A stretch of DNA of 64,000 bases from Qipengyuania aurantiaca (GCF_019711375.1 NZ_CP081295.1:1364001-1428000), one strand, 5' to 3'. Shown: positions 20,775 through 30,369, counted from the first letter of the stretch. The notes: generated by a model not told the origin, from the letters alone. Made by a program: numbers and translations.

Positions 20775-22580
20775 ATGCTGATGCAAACCCATGAAGCCCG
20801 TCTCGACGCCCTGCGCACCGAACTCGAAAAGCGCGGGCTCGACGGCTTCGTCATCCCCATTTCCGACGAGCATATGAGCGAATATGTCGGCTCCTATGCC
20901 CAGCGGCTCCACTGGCTGACCGGCTTCGGCGGCAGCGCGGGCAGCGCCGCGGTGCTGAAGGACAAGGCGGCGATGTTCACCGATGGCCGCTACACCGTGC
21001 AAGTGCGCGAGCAGGTCGACGGCAAGCTGTTCGATTACGAGGACGTGCCCGCGACCTCGCCCGCGAAATGGCTGGCCGAGCACGCGGGGAAGGGCGCGAA
21101 AATAGGCTATGACGCCTGGCTCCATGGCGTCGAATGGGCGGAAGAGGCGACCAAGCTTTTCGCCAAGAAGGGCATTGAGCTGGTGCCGGTCGACGGCAAT
21201 CCCATCGATGCGGTCTGGGCCGACCGCCCCGAGCCTTCCAAGGCCGTCGCCGTGCCCCATGACGACAAGTTCGCCGGTCGCTCCAGCGCCGACAAGCGCG
21301 CCGAGATTGCCGACTGGCTGAAGCAGGAAGGCTATGACGCCACCGTCATCACCGCCCTCGATTCGGTGGCGTGGGTGCTGAACATGCGCGGCAAGGACGT
21401 CGACAACACGCCTGTCGCGCTCTCCTACGTGCTCGCCCATGCGGATGGGACCGCGGAGCTCTTCATCGCGCCGGAAAAGGTCACGCCCGAACTCACCCAG
21501 CATTTCGGCAACGCCGTGCGTGTGCGCGACCGTGCCGAGTTCGAACCGGCGCTGGCGGATCTCAAGGGCAAGACCATCGCGGTCGATCCCAAGCACGCGG
21601 TGGCGGGCATCTTTCACGCACTCGAGCAGGGTGGGGCGACGGTTGTGCGCGATGCCGATCCGGCGGTCCTGCCCAAGGCGATCAAGAACCCGGCCGAACA
21701 GCAGGGGCATCGCGATGCGCAGGCGCGCGACGGCGCAGCCATGGTCAAATACCTCCGCTGGATCGAGGAGAACGCTCCTTCCGGCACGATCGACGAACTG
21801 ACTGCAGCGGCCAAACTGCGCGAATTCCGCGGCCTCAGCCCGGACATGAAGGACTCCAGCTTCGACACCATCAGCGCGGCTGCGCACCATGCGGCCCTGC
21901 CGCATTACAAGGTGGACGAGGACAGCAATATCCCGATCCCTCCCTCCAGCATCTATCTGTGCGACAGCGGCGGTCAGTATCCCGACGGCACGACCGACAT
22001 AACGCGCACCGTATGGGTCGGCCCGGGCGAGCCGACGGCCGAGATGATCGACCGCAACACGCGCGTCCTGAAGGGCCATATCGAGCTCGACCTCGCGCGC
22101 TTCCCTGACAAGACCAGCGGCGGCGCGCTCGACGCGCTGGCACGCATGCACCTGTGGCAGGCGGGCGTCGACTATGGTCACGGCACCGGCCACGGCGTCG
22201 GCAGCTATCTCTCGGTCCACGAAGGCCCGCAGCGCATCTCCAAGCCCGGCGGCGCCTTCCCCGGCACCGAAACTCCGCTGCAGGAAGGCATGATCCTTTC
22301 GAACGAGCCGGGCTATTACAAGCCGGGCGAATTCGGCATCCGGATCGAGAACCTCGTGCTGGTGGTCGATGCCAAGATAGAGGGGAGCGAGGGCAAATAC
22401 CTCACCTTCGAAACGCTCACCCACGTCCCGCTCGACCGCAGGCTGGTGGACAAGGACCTCCTCACCGCTCGCGAGATCGAGTGGTGGAACAGCTATCACG
22501 CGAAGACGCGCGAAATCCTCGCACCGCAGCTCGAAGGCGAGGACCTCGCTTGGCTGACACGCGAATGCGCACCGCTCTGA
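20775..22580 (+). CDS. aminopeptidase P family (Xaa-Pro aminopeptidase)
   Basis: A 601-residue M24B metallopeptidase that removes N-terminal residues preceding proline. Three domains are visible: two creatinase-like N-domains (GLDGFVIPISDEHMSEY; FTDGRYTVQV) and the pita-bread catalytic domain with metal ligands in CDSGGQYPDGTTDITR (about residue 395), GHGTGHGVGSYLSVHEGP and SNEPGYYKPGEFGIRIEN. There is no signal peptide, so it is cytoplasmic. A second in-frame ATG lies two codons later; AAAGGA is better placed for the first. Divergent from the S9 peptidase. Confidence 0.95.
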   Translation: MLMQTHEARLDALRTELEKRGLDGFVIPISDEHMSEYVGSYAQRLHWLTGFGGSAGSAAVLKDKAAMFTDGRYTVQVREQVDGKLFDYEDVPATSPAKWLAEHAGKGAKIGYDAWLHGVEWAEEATKLFAKKGIELVPVDGNPIDAVWADRPEPSKAVAVPHDDKFAGRSSADKRAEIADWLKQEGYDATVITALDSVAWVLNMRGKDVDNTPVALSYVLAHADGTAELFIAPEKVTPELTQHFGNAVRVRDRAEFEPALADLKGKTIAVDPKHAVAGIFHALEQGGATVVRDADPAVLPKAIKNPAEQQGHRDAQARDGAAMVKYLRWIEENAPSGTIDELTAAAKLREFRGLSPDMKDSSFDTISAAAHHAALPHYKVDEDSNIPIPPSSIYLCDSGGQYPDGTTDITRTVWVGPGEPTAEMIDRNTRVLKGHIELDLARFPDKTSGGALDALARMHLWQAGVDYGHGTGHGVGSYLSVHEGPQRISKPGGAFPGTETPLQEGMILSNEPGYYKPGEFGIRIENLVLVVDAKIEGSEGKYLTFETLTHVPLDRRLVDKDLLTAREIEWWNSYHAKTREILAPQLEGEDLAWLTRECAPL

Positions 22581-22653
22581 AGCTGGTTGTAGGATACCGC
22601 ATGTTCCCGTAATGTTCCGCCGGCGCGAGTCGTTCAGTGAAGGAGCAAGGCAG

Positions 22654-23049
22654 ATGATCGGATACGTTACGGTAGGCACCAACGACCTCGAGCGGGCAGC
22701 GAAGTTCTATGACGCGATCGCGGCCGAACTCGGGGTCGGGCGGATGATGGAATTCGAGACCTTCATCGCTTGGGGCGACATGGGCGGCGCGCCCGGCATT
22801 GCGGCGACCAAGCCCTTCAATGGCGAGACCGCGACGGTGGGCAACGGCACCATGGTCGCTTTCGAGGCAAAGGACCGCGAACAGGTGCAAAAGCTCCACG
22901 AAATCGCGCTCGCGCATGGCGGCAGCGACGAAGGCGAGCCCGGCCCCCGCGGCGAGCCGGACGCGAACGGCATGGTCTTCTACGCCGCCTATTTCCGCGA
23001 TCCCGATGGCAACAAGCTCAACGCCTTCCTGATGGACAAGGTCGGCTAG
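22654..23049 (+). CDS. VOC family (glyoxalase/bleomycin-resistance fold) protein
   Basis: A 131-residue protein with two beta-alpha-beta-beta-beta modules. MIGYVTVGTNDLERAAKFYD is the usual first strand-helix, and GMVFYAAYFRDPDGNKLNAF the last strand with its metal-ligand Glu replaced by Asn/Ala context, so catalysis is uncertain. ATG 22654 follows GAAGGAG; an upstream ATG at 22612 is rejected. The paralogue at 56952 lies in the formaldehyde cluster and shares the same layout. The substrate is unknown. Confidence 0.85.
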   Translation: MIGYVTVGTNDLERAAKFYDAIAAELGVGRMMEFETFIAWGDMGGAPGIAATKPFNGETATVGNGTMVAFEAKDREQVQKLHEIALAHGGSDEGEPGPRGEPDANGMVFYAAYFRDPDGNKLNAFLMDKVG

Positions 23050-23161
23050 GCCGGAGCGCTTGCGCGCGGATGAACGGCGCGCGTGACTCGCGACACTCCG
23101 TTACAATTCTCTGTGATCGCGGCATAAAGCTGCGACATTGGATCGGTAGAACCGGTTTCAT

Positions 23162-23235
23162 GAGCTGCGGCGGGATGATCCTGTTTTCCCCCTCCCTCCC
23201 GACGGACCGTCGCAGCTCTCCAGACACTTTGGAGA
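23162..23235 (+). promoter_or_regulatory. candidate RNA leader with two competing hairpins before the EF-hand gene
   Basis: GAGCTGCG (23162-23169) pairs with CGCAGCTC (23211-23218) around a C-rich loop that itself holds GACGG/CCGTC. TCTCCA (23217-23222) can instead pair with TGGAGA (23230-23235), which contains the ribosome site GGAGA of the next gene. The two helices share bases 23217-23218, so they compete at their junction. The pairing is read directly; the switching role is inference. Confidence 0.35.
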
Positions 23236-23242
23236 CACCGAG

Positions 23243-23938
23243 ATGAAAAAGACCGTTCTTACCCTTTCCGCCGCCGCACTTGCGCTGACGGGCAGTGTTG
23301 CCCTCGCGCACAATCATGGCGGCAAGCCTTCGCCCGACGCCGATGGCGACGGCGTGATCACCGCGGCGGAAATGACCGCCCACGCCGCCGAAATGTTCAC
23401 GAAGATGGACGCCAATGGCGATGGTGTGGTCAACGCCGAAGACCGCGCTGCGCGTCACATGGCGATGTTTGCCAAGGCCGATACGGATGGCGACGGCGAA
23501 GTCACGCAGGCCGAGATGAAGGCAATGCACGAAGCGCGCATGGAACGCCGTGAAGAACGCCGCGAGGCTCGCGGCGAAAAGCGCGAGGCCCGCATGGCAG
23601 AGCGTTTCGCTAGCGCCGATACCGACAATTCCGGCGGGCTCAGCCAGGACGAGATGCAGGCCATGCACGAAGCGCGCGGCGAGCGCGGTCACCGCGGCCA
23701 TGAAGGTCGCCGCGGCGGCAAGCGCGGGCATCGCGGCGGTGGCATGCACATGCTCCGCTACGCCGATGCGAATGGCGACAAGGCCGTGACCCGCGCCGAG
23801 TTCGACGCCGCGATTGCCCAGCAGTTCGCCAAGACCGACACCAATGGCGACGGTACGGTGACCACGGAAGAAATGGAGGCCCGCCACAAGGTAATGCGCG
23901 CCGAAATGCGTGCGCAGCGTGAAGCGCGCGGCCAGTAA
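23243..23938 (+). CDS. secreted protein with six EF-hand loops
   Basis: A 231-residue protein with signal peptide MKKTVLTLSAAALALTGSVA and cleavage near LAHN. Six 12-residue calcium loops are visible: DADGDGVITAAE (about 32), DANGDGVVNAED (56), DTDGDGEVTQAE (80), DTDNSGGLSQDE (126), DANGDKAVTRAE (175, where Lys occupies a usual ligand position and may weaken binding) and DTNGDGTVTTEE (199). Arg/Glu/His-rich spacers separate them. It probably binds calcium in the periplasm. It lies 45 bp before a two-component system, so it could share transcription with it. The ribosome site GGAGA lies 7 nt before the ATG within a possible hairpin. Confidence 0.88.
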   Translation: MKKTVLTLSAAALALTGSVALAHNHGGKPSPDADGDGVITAAEMTAHAAEMFTKMDANGDGVVNAEDRAARHMAMFAKADTDGDGEVTQAEMKAMHEARMERREERREARGEKREARMAERFASADTDNSGGLSQDEMQAMHEARGERGHRGHEGRRGGKRGHRGGGMHMLRYADANGDKAVTRAEFDAAIAQQFAKTDTNGDGTVTTEEMEARHKVMRAEMRAQREARGQ

Positions 23939-23983
23939 GCCGCTTGCGGTTTGCGACCCGGCAACGGTAGGCGCGGCGAGGCA

Positions 23984-24718
23984 ATGAACGACACCGCGCC
24001 CACCACACTCCTCCTCGTCGATGACGAGCCGAGCCTGCGCGAACCCCTGGCCGAGTATCTCACCGGCCAGGGGTTCGTCGTGCGCGAGGCCGAGAGCGCG
24101 GCGGCTGCGCGCAGCCTGCTCGGCTCCGAAACGCCCGATCTCGTCCTGCTCGATATCATGATGCCGGGCGAGGACGGGCTCTCGCTGTGCCGTCACCTCG
24201 TCGAAGCGCGGCACTTGCCCGTCATCCTGCTCACTGCGAAGGGCGAGGCAATGGATCGCATCATCGGGCTGGAGATCGGCGCCGATGATTATGTCACCAA
24301 GCCCTTCGAACCGCGCGAACTGGTCGCGCGCATCCGCTCGGTCCTGCGCCGGGCCGACCGCGCGGCCGAAGCGCTAGCCGAGGACATGGCCTATCGTTTC
24401 GAGGGCTGGACGCTCGATCCGCTCAAACGCCGCCTGACCGATCCCGAGGGTGCCTTGGTGCCGATCTCGACCGCCGAATTCCGCATGCTGCGCGCCTTTT
24501 GCGATCATCCGCGGCAGGTGCTCGACCGGGACCGGTTGCTCGACATGGTGCAGGGCCGCGAGGCGCAATTGTTCGACCGCGCGGTCGACAACCAGGTCAG
24601 CCGCCTGCGCCGCAAGATCGAGGCCGACAGCCGTGACCCGCACTTCATCCAGACCGTGCGCGGCGGGGGCTACCGTTTCGGGGCCGATGTGACGCGCGTG
24701 CCCACGGACGAAGGATGA
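23984..24718 (+). CDS. OmpR/PhoB-family response regulator
   Basis: A 244-residue regulator. The receiver domain has the acidic pair in LLLVDDEPS, the phospho-acceptor Asp in LVLLDIMMPGEDG (about residue 56) and the Lys of YVTKPFEP. The winged-helix output domain ends with VDNQVSRLRRKIE and TVRGGGYRF. ATG 23984 is used because the in-frame ATG at 23951 adds a non-homologous stretch. The kinase gene starts inside the stop codon (ATGA). The signal is unknown. Confidence 0.93.
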   Translation: MNDTAPTTLLLVDDEPSLREPLAEYLTGQGFVVREAESAAAARSLLGSETPDLVLLDIMMPGEDGLSLCRHLVEARHLPVILLTAKGEAMDRIIGLEIGADDYVTKPFEPRELVARIRSVLRRADRAAEALAEDMAYRFEGWTLDPLKRRLTDPEGALVPISTAEFRMLRAFCDHPRQVLDRDRLLDMVQGREAQLFDRAVDNQVSRLRRKIEADSRDPHFIQTVRGGGYRFGADVTRVPTDEG

Positions 24719-26148
24719 GGCGCTTCATCCCCAAGAGCCTGCTCGGACAGGTCACTCTGGCCATCGCGCTGACGCTCTTCCTCGTGCAGGGCGTCAACGG
24801 CTACCTCGGCTGGCGGATCGAGAAGCAGCGCGTCGAAACGGCGCTCGTCAACACGCTCAGCCTGCGCCTCGTTGCGTCCCAGCGACTGCGCGAGGCAGGG
24901 CCGCTCACCGTGGAATTGCAGCCCGGCCCGCGGCCCGCCCTCGACGAGTCGCGGCGGGAATCGAGACGGGGTCCGCGGCGCGGCGGACGCCGCTTCGCCG
25001 GGACCGACTTCACCCGCGCCGACATTTTCGCGACGCTTGCTGGTGACCGGCCACTGCCAGAACTCGAGCAGCGCCTCGCCGAAACGCTTCGCGACAACGG
25101 TCGTGAATTCGAGGACATCAGGCTCGTCGAGCGTGCGGTCGCTGACGATCCCGTGGCCCAGCGATTCCTCGAGCGGCTCGCCCGGCGGCGTGGTCTCACC
25201 GAGCGCGACCTGCCGCGCACGATCGCGATTGCCGGTGTCCGACAAGATGACGGTTGGGACGTGGTGCGCGCGCCGGTCTACCGCCCGCACGAGCATTTCG
25301 GACCCGTATTCCCTCTGGCGCGCGCAGCCTTGCTGACGCTGCTCCTTTCCTTCGTGCTGTGGCTGGTCCTGCGCCGCATCACCGGCCCGCTCGCCAAGCT
25401 TACCCGCCAGACCGAGGAATTCGCGCGCAATCCGGGCAAGGGCCGCCCCATGGACGAGGCCGGCCCCGAGGATGTGCGGCGGCTCATCGCGGCGCATAAC
25501 GCGATGGAAGCGCGGATTGGTGCGATGCTGGATGAAAAGGACGTCATGCTCGGCGCGATCGGGCACGACCTCAAGACCCCGCTGGCCGCACTGCGCGTAC
25601 GGGTCGAGGGCGTAATCGACGAAGTGGCCCGCGCGCGAATGGTCGACAGTATCGAGGACATTACGCAGACGCTCGACGAGATCCTCGCGCTCGCCCGCGT
25701 GGGCAAATCCGACGCGCCGCCCGAGCGCACCGATCTTGCCGCCCTGGCCGCCGGGGTGGTCGAGGAATTCGAGGACACCGGCGAGAGCGTTGCGCTGGAG
25801 GCCGCGCGGGTAGTGGCGCCGGTCCACCTGACCTGGCTCAAGCGGGGTTTGCGCAACCTCGTCTCCAACGCGCTGCGCTATGGCGGCGATGCGCGGGTGG
25901 TCGTCACGACGGAGGGGTGGGAAGCCGTGCTGCGCGTCGAGGACAACGGCCCAGGCATTCCCGAAGACCGCATCGCCGACATGATGGAGCCCTTCACCCG
26001 CGGCGAGGCGAGCCGCAACCGCGCCACAGGCGGGGCGGGACTCGGCCTCACGCTCGCCCGCGCGGTGGCCGAACAGCACGGCGGAAGGCTCGTCCTCGCC
26101 AACCGCCCCGAAGGTGGTCTCGTCGCGGAACTGCGTCTGCCGCTCTAG
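24715..26148 (+). CDS. sensor histidine kinase (HAMP, HisKA, HATPase)
   Basis: A 477-residue membrane kinase and partner of the response regulator just upstream. TM1 is about residues 10-30, followed by a periplasmic domain rich in Arg and Pro (about 35-195), TM2 (about 200-222), HAMP, the H-box [11 protein letters not shown] (about 283), an N-box with [22 protein letters not shown] and [19 protein letters not shown]. All catalytic boxes are intact. The stop shares a CTAG with the convergent HerA-like gene, leaving no room for a terminator between them. Confidence 0.93.
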   Translation: MRRFIPKSLLGQVTLAIALTLFLVQGVNGYLGWRIEKQRVETALVNTLSLRLVASQRLREAGPLTVELQPGPRPALDESRRESRRGPRRGGRRFAGTDFTRADIFATLAGDRPLPELEQRLAETLRDNGREFEDIRLVERAVADDPVAQRFLERLARRRGLTERDLPRTIAIAGVRQDDGWDVVRAPVYRPHEHFGPVFPLARAALLTLLLSFVLWLVLRRITGPLAKLTRQTEEFARNPGKGRPMDEAGPEDVRRLIAAHNAMEARIGAMLDEKDVMLGAIGHDLKTPLAALRVRVEGVIDEVARARMVDSIEDITQTLDEILALARVGKSDAPPERTDLAALAAGVVEEFEDTGESVALEAARVVAPVHLTWLKRGLRNLVSNALRYGGDARVVVTTEGWEAVLRVEDNGPGIPEDRIADMMEPFTRGEASRNRATGGAGLGLTLARAVAEQHGGRLVLANRPEGGLVAELRLPL

Positions 26149-27671
26149 CGCATCAACCCGCCGACGATATTGCGCACGAAGGCGTTGAGGCCGGTGCGGA
26201 CCGGATCGGCGCGCGATTTCTTGCCCAGCACGGCAGCCACCGCGACCGAACTGAGCGACCCGGCGGCCGCCGTCGCCGCGGCCTTGCCCGCCTTGGTCCA
26301 CATACTTGTCGTCTTGCGCTCGCGCTTACGCACTTCCTCGCGGCCCTTTGCCTCCACCTCGGCTGCGGTGGCGGCGGCATCGGCGGTCTTGGCGGCGAGC
26401 ACTTCCTCCGCGCTCTCGCGGTCGACGGTGTCGTCATACTTGCCGTCGAGATCGCTCACCGAATTGATGATCTTGCGCTCCTTCTCGGTCACCGGGCCGA
26501 GGCGCGAATGTGGCGGCTTGATCAGCGTGCGCTGCACCACGCCGGGCGCGCCATCCTCGTCGAGCGTGGAGACCAGCGCCTCGCCGACCTTGAGCTGGGT
26601 GATCGCCTCTTCGACATCGAGATCGGGATTGATGCGAAAGGTCTCCGCCGCTGCGCGAATCGCCCGCTGGTCGCGCGGGGTGAAGGCGCGCAGCGCGTGC
26701 TGAACACGGTTGCCCAGCTGTCCGGCGATCTTTTCGGGAATGTCGATCGGATTCTGCGTCACGAAGAAAACGCCCACACCCTTGGAGCGGATCAGGCGCA
26801 CGACCTGCTCGACCTTGTCCTCCAGCGCCTCGGGCGCGTCGTCGAAGAGGAGGTGTGCCTCGTCGAAGAAGAACACCAGCTTCGGCTTTTCCGGATCGCC
26901 CACCTCGGGCAGCGTTTCGAACAGTTCGGCGAGCAGCCAGAGCAGGAAGGTGGCGTAAAGCTTGGGGCTGCGCATCAGCTTGTCGGCGGCGAGCACGTTG
27001 ATGATGCCGCGGCCTTGTTCGTCCACGCTAAGAAAATCGTCGATCTCCAGCGCCGGCTCGCCGAAGAACATGTCTGCGCCCTGGCTCTCGAAACTCAGCA
27101 ACTGGCGCTGGATCGCGCCGACGCTGGCCTTCGAAACATTGCCGTATTTGCCCGAGAGGTCCTTGGCGTTCTCATAGGCGAAGGTCAGCATGGCCTGCAG
27201 GTCGCCGAGGTCGAGCAGCAGCAGGTTGTTCTCGTCCGCATAACGGAAGACGATGTTGAGCACGCCTTCCTGCGTTTCGTTGAGGTCCAGCAACCTCGCG
27301 AGGAGCAGCGGGCCCATTTCAGAAATCGTCGTGCGGATCGGGAAGCCTTTTTCGCCGTAAAGGTCCCAGAAGACGGCGGCGTTATCGGAATAGGCATAGT
27401 CGTCCATGCCCAATTCCTTTGCGCGCCCCTCCAGCTTGTCGGCGTGCTTGAACTGCGGTGATCCGGCCATGGAAATGCCGGCAAGATCGCCCTTCACGTC
27501 GGCGACGAACACGGGGACGCCATTCGCGGAAAAGCTCTCCGCGAGGCCCTGCAATGTGACCGTCTTGCCGGTGCCGGTCGCGCCTGCGATCAGCCCGTGG
27601 CGATTGGCCTGGTCCAGCCGCAGGTGCTGGTTCTCGCCATCCGCTCCCAGCCCGAGGAAGATTGTGCTCAT
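26145..27671 (-). CDS. HerA-like ATPase, DUF853 family
   Basis: A 508-residue P-loop ATPase of the HerA/FtsK superfamily, with Walker [15 protein letters not shown] near the N-terminus, [14 protein letters not shown], Walker [17 protein letters not shown], and [18 protein letters not shown] followed by the arginine-finger region. The C-terminus is Ala/Lys/Glu-rich. DUF853 proteins are widespread in proteobacteria, but their substrate is not settled. There is no neighbouring nuclease (NurA), so a HerA-NurA end-resection pair is not supported here. Confidence 0.85.
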   Translation of the reverse strand: MSTIFLGLGADGENQHLRLDQANRHGLIAGATGTGKTVTLQGLAESFSANGVPVFVADVKGDLAGISMAGSPQFKHADKLEGRAKELGMDDYAYSDNAAVFWDLYGEKGFPIRTTISEMGPLLLARLLDLNETQEGVLNIVFRYADENNLLLLDLGDLQAMLTFAYENAKDLSGKYGNVSKASVGAIQRQLLSFESQGADMFFGEPALEIDDFLSVDEQGRGIINVLAADKLMRSPKLYATFLLWLLAELFETLPEVGDPEKPKLVFFFDEAHLLFDDAPEALEDKVEQVVRLIRSKGVGVFFVTQNPIDIPEKIAGQLGNRVQHALRAFTPRDQRAIRAAAETFRINPDLDVEEAITQLKVGEALVSTLDEDGAPGVVQRTLIKPPHSRLGPVTEKERKIINSVSDLDGKYDDTVDRESAEEVLAAKTADAAATAAEVEAKGREEVRKRERKTTSMWTKAGKAAATAAAGSLSSVAVAAVLGKKSRADPVRTGLNAFVRNIVGGLMR

Positions 27672-27790
27672 GCCTTGCCCGTCCCGTGTCTTTCGTGTGT
27701 CGTATTCGAGCCGCGATGTGACCTGTCACGCAGGTTAAGGTCAAGCAATCGCTCGACTTGAGCCGCAAGGACTGTAAATGCTTGGGTTCA

Positions 27791-29599
27791 ATGGCGGGCA
27801 CACCTCCCTTCGTTTTGCTGGACGATGCGCGCAGCAGCGGCGCGGCCGATGCGCTGCTCTATGAAAATCCGCAGCAGGTCTTTGTCGCCCACCGGCCCGA
27901 GGATGTGCGCAGCGTGCTGGCAGAGGCCGAGGCGGCGAGGGCGCAAGGCGGCGAGCTTGCCGGCTATATCGCTTACGAAGCAGGCCTTGCGCTGGAGGAC
28001 CGGCTTGCTTTGCTTGCCGATGCGAAGACGGGTGGGGCGGGGCCGCTGGTCTGGCTCGGCCTGTTCGCCGCGCCGGAGCGGATTGCCGCCGACGCCATGC
28101 CCGCTTGGCTATCCGCACGGGCACAAGGGCCCGGCAGCGTCGGCCCGCTCGAACCGCAGCTTTCGCCGGGCGGCTACGAGCAGGCGTTCGAGCGCCTGCA
28201 GGAAGCGATCCGCGCGGGCGATATCTACCAGGCGAATTTGACCTTCCCGCTGGCGGGCAATTTCACCGGCGACCCGCTGGGTCTCTACGCGGCGCTGCGA
28301 CCGGCGGCGCAGGCGGGCTATGGCGGGGTGATCTTCGACGGCTCGCACTGGCTCTTGAGCCTTTCGCCCGAACTGTTCGTGTCGCTGAAAGGAAGCGAGG
28401 CCAAGGCCAAGCCGATGAAGGGCACGCGCCCGCGCGCTGCCGATGAAGTCCAGGATAAGGCTCTGGCCGAAGAACTGGCCGGATCGGTCAAGGACAAGGC
28501 CGAGAACCTCATGATCGTCGACCTCATGCGCAACGATCTGGCCCGCGTGGCCGAGGCGGGCAGCGTGCGCGTGGACGAACCCTTCGCGATCGAAAGCTAT
28601 CCCACCGTCCACCAGATGGTGAGCGTGGTGCGCGCGCAGCTGCGCGAAGGGATGGGGGCGACCGACCTTGTGCGCGCGCTGTTCCCCTGCGGGTCGATCA
28701 CCGGCGCGCCCAAGATCCGCGCGATGGAGCTGATCGACGAGGTCGAGCGCGAGCCGCGTGGTCCCTACTGCGGGGCCATCGGGCGGATCGGCACGGATGG
28801 CGATGCAGCCTTCAATGTTGCGATCCGCACGCTGCGCCTGACCGAGATCGAGAACGCGCGCGGCAAGGCCGTGCTGGGCGTGGGCGGAGCAATCGTTGCC
28901 GACAGCGAGCCGCGCACCGAATGGCGCGAGGCGCTGCTGAAAGGCTCCTTCGCCAACAAAAGCTCGCCCGAGAACCGCGCGGCGCAATTCGACCTTATCG
29001 AGACGATGCGCTTCACGCCCGAGGAGGGCATCCCGCTGCTCGAAAGCCATCTGGCGCGGATGAAGCAAAGCGCCGCCGAATTGGGCTTCAGCTTCGACCG
29101 CCACGAGGCGCGCAACCAGATGCACGCCTGCTGCTTCGTGCTCGAAGGCCCCAGCCGCGTGCGCCTGCTCGCCAGCCGCAGCGGCGCGGTGGCACTGGAA
29201 GCGGGTCCGATGCCCGAGGCCTGGGGCGAGCCGGCGCAATGCATCGTCCTCCCGCTCCCCGTCGATCCGGGCGACTGGCGCCTGCGCCACAAGACCAGCG
29301 ACCGCGGCTTTTACGAGGACGGCCAGCGCGTCGCCCACCGTGCCGGGGCGCAAGAGGCGCTGTTCGTGCGCGAGGACGGCCTCCTTACCGAAGGCTGCGT
29401 GACCAGTATCTTTGTTGAGCGCGATGGCCTATTGCTCACGCCGCCCGCCACGCTCGGCCTTTTGCCCGGCGTGTATCGCCAGTCGCTCCTCGACGAGGGC
29501 AAGGCGCGCGAGGCCGAACTCAACATTGCCGATCTCGAGGACGGTTTCTTCCTCGGAAACGCGCTGCGCGGCCTGATGAAGGCGAAGCTTGCAAAATAG
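27791..29599 (+). CDS. pabB: fused aminodeoxychorismate synthase component I / aminodeoxychorismate lyase
   Basis: A 602-residue two-domain enzyme of folate synthesis. The N-terminal PabB part (to about residue 380) converts chorismate plus ammonia to aminodeoxychorismate and shows IRAGDIYQANLTFPL, PMKGTRPRA and FPCGSITGAPKIRAMELIDE. The C-terminal part is a class IV aminotransferase-fold lyase (PabC) with the PLP Lys in RHKTSDRGFYED and GLLPGVYRQSLLDEG; it releases 4-aminobenzoate. The fusion puts consecutive steps on one chain. ATG 27791 gives the usual FVLLDDAR start; an upstream start at 27758 is rejected. Confidence 0.92.
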   Translation: MAGTPPFVLLDDARSSGAADALLYENPQQVFVAHRPEDVRSVLAEAEAARAQGGELAGYIAYEAGLALEDRLALLADAKTGGAGPLVWLGLFAAPERIAADAMPAWLSARAQGPGSVGPLEPQLSPGGYEQAFERLQEAIRAGDIYQANLTFPLAGNFTGDPLGLYAALRPAAQAGYGGVIFDGSHWLLSLSPELFVSLKGSEAKAKPMKGTRPRAADEVQDKALAEELAGSVKDKAENLMIVDLMRNDLARVAEAGSVRVDEPFAIESYPTVHQMVSVVRAQLREGMGATDLVRALFPCGSITGAPKIRAMELIDEVEREPRGPYCGAIGRIGTDGDAAFNVAIRTLRLTEIENARGKAVLGVGGAIVADSEPRTEWREALLKGSFANKSSPENRAAQFDLIETMRFTPEEGIPLLESHLARMKQSAAELGFSFDRHEARNQMHACCFVLEGPSRVRLLASRSGAVALEAGPMPEAWGEPAQCIVLPLPVDPGDWRLRHKTSDRGFYEDGQRVAHRAGAQEALFVREDGLLTEGCVTSIFVERDGLLLTPPATLGLLPGVYRQSLLDEGKAREAELNIADLEDGFFLGNALRGLMKAKLAK

Positions 29600-29611
29600 A
29601 AAAATAGAGTT

Positions 29612-29704
29612 CCGTTCGTGCTGAGCTTGTCGAAGCACCGTACTTCCCTATAGCGCTGGTCATGAAAAAGAAGGACGGCCCTTCGACAAGCTCAGGGCGA
29701 ACGG
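29612..29704. repeat. REP-like inverted repeat pair
   Basis: The arm at 29612-29639 (core CTGAGCTTGTCGAAG) is the inverse of the arm at 29677-29704 (core CTTCGACAAGCTCAG), separated by 37 bp. This core is known to me as a very common intergenic repeat in sphingomonad genomes, arranged like REP/BIME pairs. Each arm is also partly self-complementary. It lies between pabB and the RluA-family gene, and may act as a transcript end or a RAYT-mobilised element; no RAYT transposase is in the window. Confidence 0.8.
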
Positions 29705-29712
29705 ATTTCAGA

Positions 29713-30369
29713 ATGCAGCCTCTATCAATCATCTTCGAAGACGGCGAAGCGCTCGTCATCGACAAGCCCGCCGGCCTTTCGGTCGATCGCCCCAAGCGTG
29801 GCGGCCCCTGCCTCGAAGACCATTTCGAACAGCTGAAACTGGGTTTCCAGCGCCCGCCCGCCGCCGTGCACCGGCTCGACACCGACACCAGCGGCTGCCT
29901 GCTGCTGGCGCGCAACCCCAAGGCGCTCAAACGCTTCGCCAAGGCTTTCGAGGACCGGTTGGTCGAGAAGCGCTATCTCGGCGTGCTTGCGGGCATTCCC
30001 GAAGGCGAGGAAGGCACGATCGAACTGTCGCTCTCCAAGATCAGCAGCGCGGGGAAAGGCTGGCGGATGATCGCTGCGAAGAAGGGCAAGCCCTCCGTCA
30101 CCCACTGGCGCAAGCTGATGGATCATGACGGCAAGGCGCTGCTCGAATTCCGGCCCGAAACCGGCCGTACGCACCAGATTCGCATCCATTGCGAGGCTGG
30201 CCTCGGCCTCCCGCTGCTGGGTGACCCAGTCTACGGTGCCGGCAAAGGAGCGCCGCGCACTATGCTTCACGCCGCAGGGTTGATGGTCCCGCGCGAGACC
30301 AAGCCCGCGATCGAGGCCGCCGCGCCACTGCCGCGCGATTTTGCCGCCCTCGGGTTTTCGGATGGGTAG
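29713..30369 (+). CDS. RluA-family 23S rRNA / tRNA pseudouridine synthase
   Basis: A 218-residue enzyme that isomerises uridine in RNA. The catalytic Asp is in VHRLDTDTSGCLLLARN, followed by EKRYLGVLAG and FRPETGRTHQIRIHCE. There is no S4 domain, which fits RluA or TruC-like short members. ATG 29713 is used. An ATG at 29662 is in frame, but the 17 residues it adds (containing GPSTSSGRTDF) are translated from the right arm of the REP-like repeat and are an annotation trap. The target uridine cannot be read. Confidence 0.87.
   Translation: MQPLSIIFEDGEALVIDKPAGLSVDRPKRGGPCLEDHFEQLKLGFQRPPAAVHRLDTDTSGCLLLARNPKALKRFAKAFEDRLVEKRYLGVLAGIPEGEEGTIELSLSKISSAGKGWRMIAAKKGKPSVTHWRKLMDHDGKALLEFRPETGRTHQIRIHCEAGLGLPLLGDPVYGAGKGAPRTMLHAAGLMVPRETKPAIEAAAPLPRDFAALGFSDG

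Noticed and set aside
26145..27671. HerA-NurA or HerA-Sir2-type defence system
   Set aside because: The ATPase is a DUF853 protein and no NurA, Sir2 or DUF4297-type effector gene adjoins it.
29662..29712. Upstream ATG extending the RluA-family protein
   Set aside because: The added residues come from the REP-like repeat arm; the family N-terminus begins at 29713.
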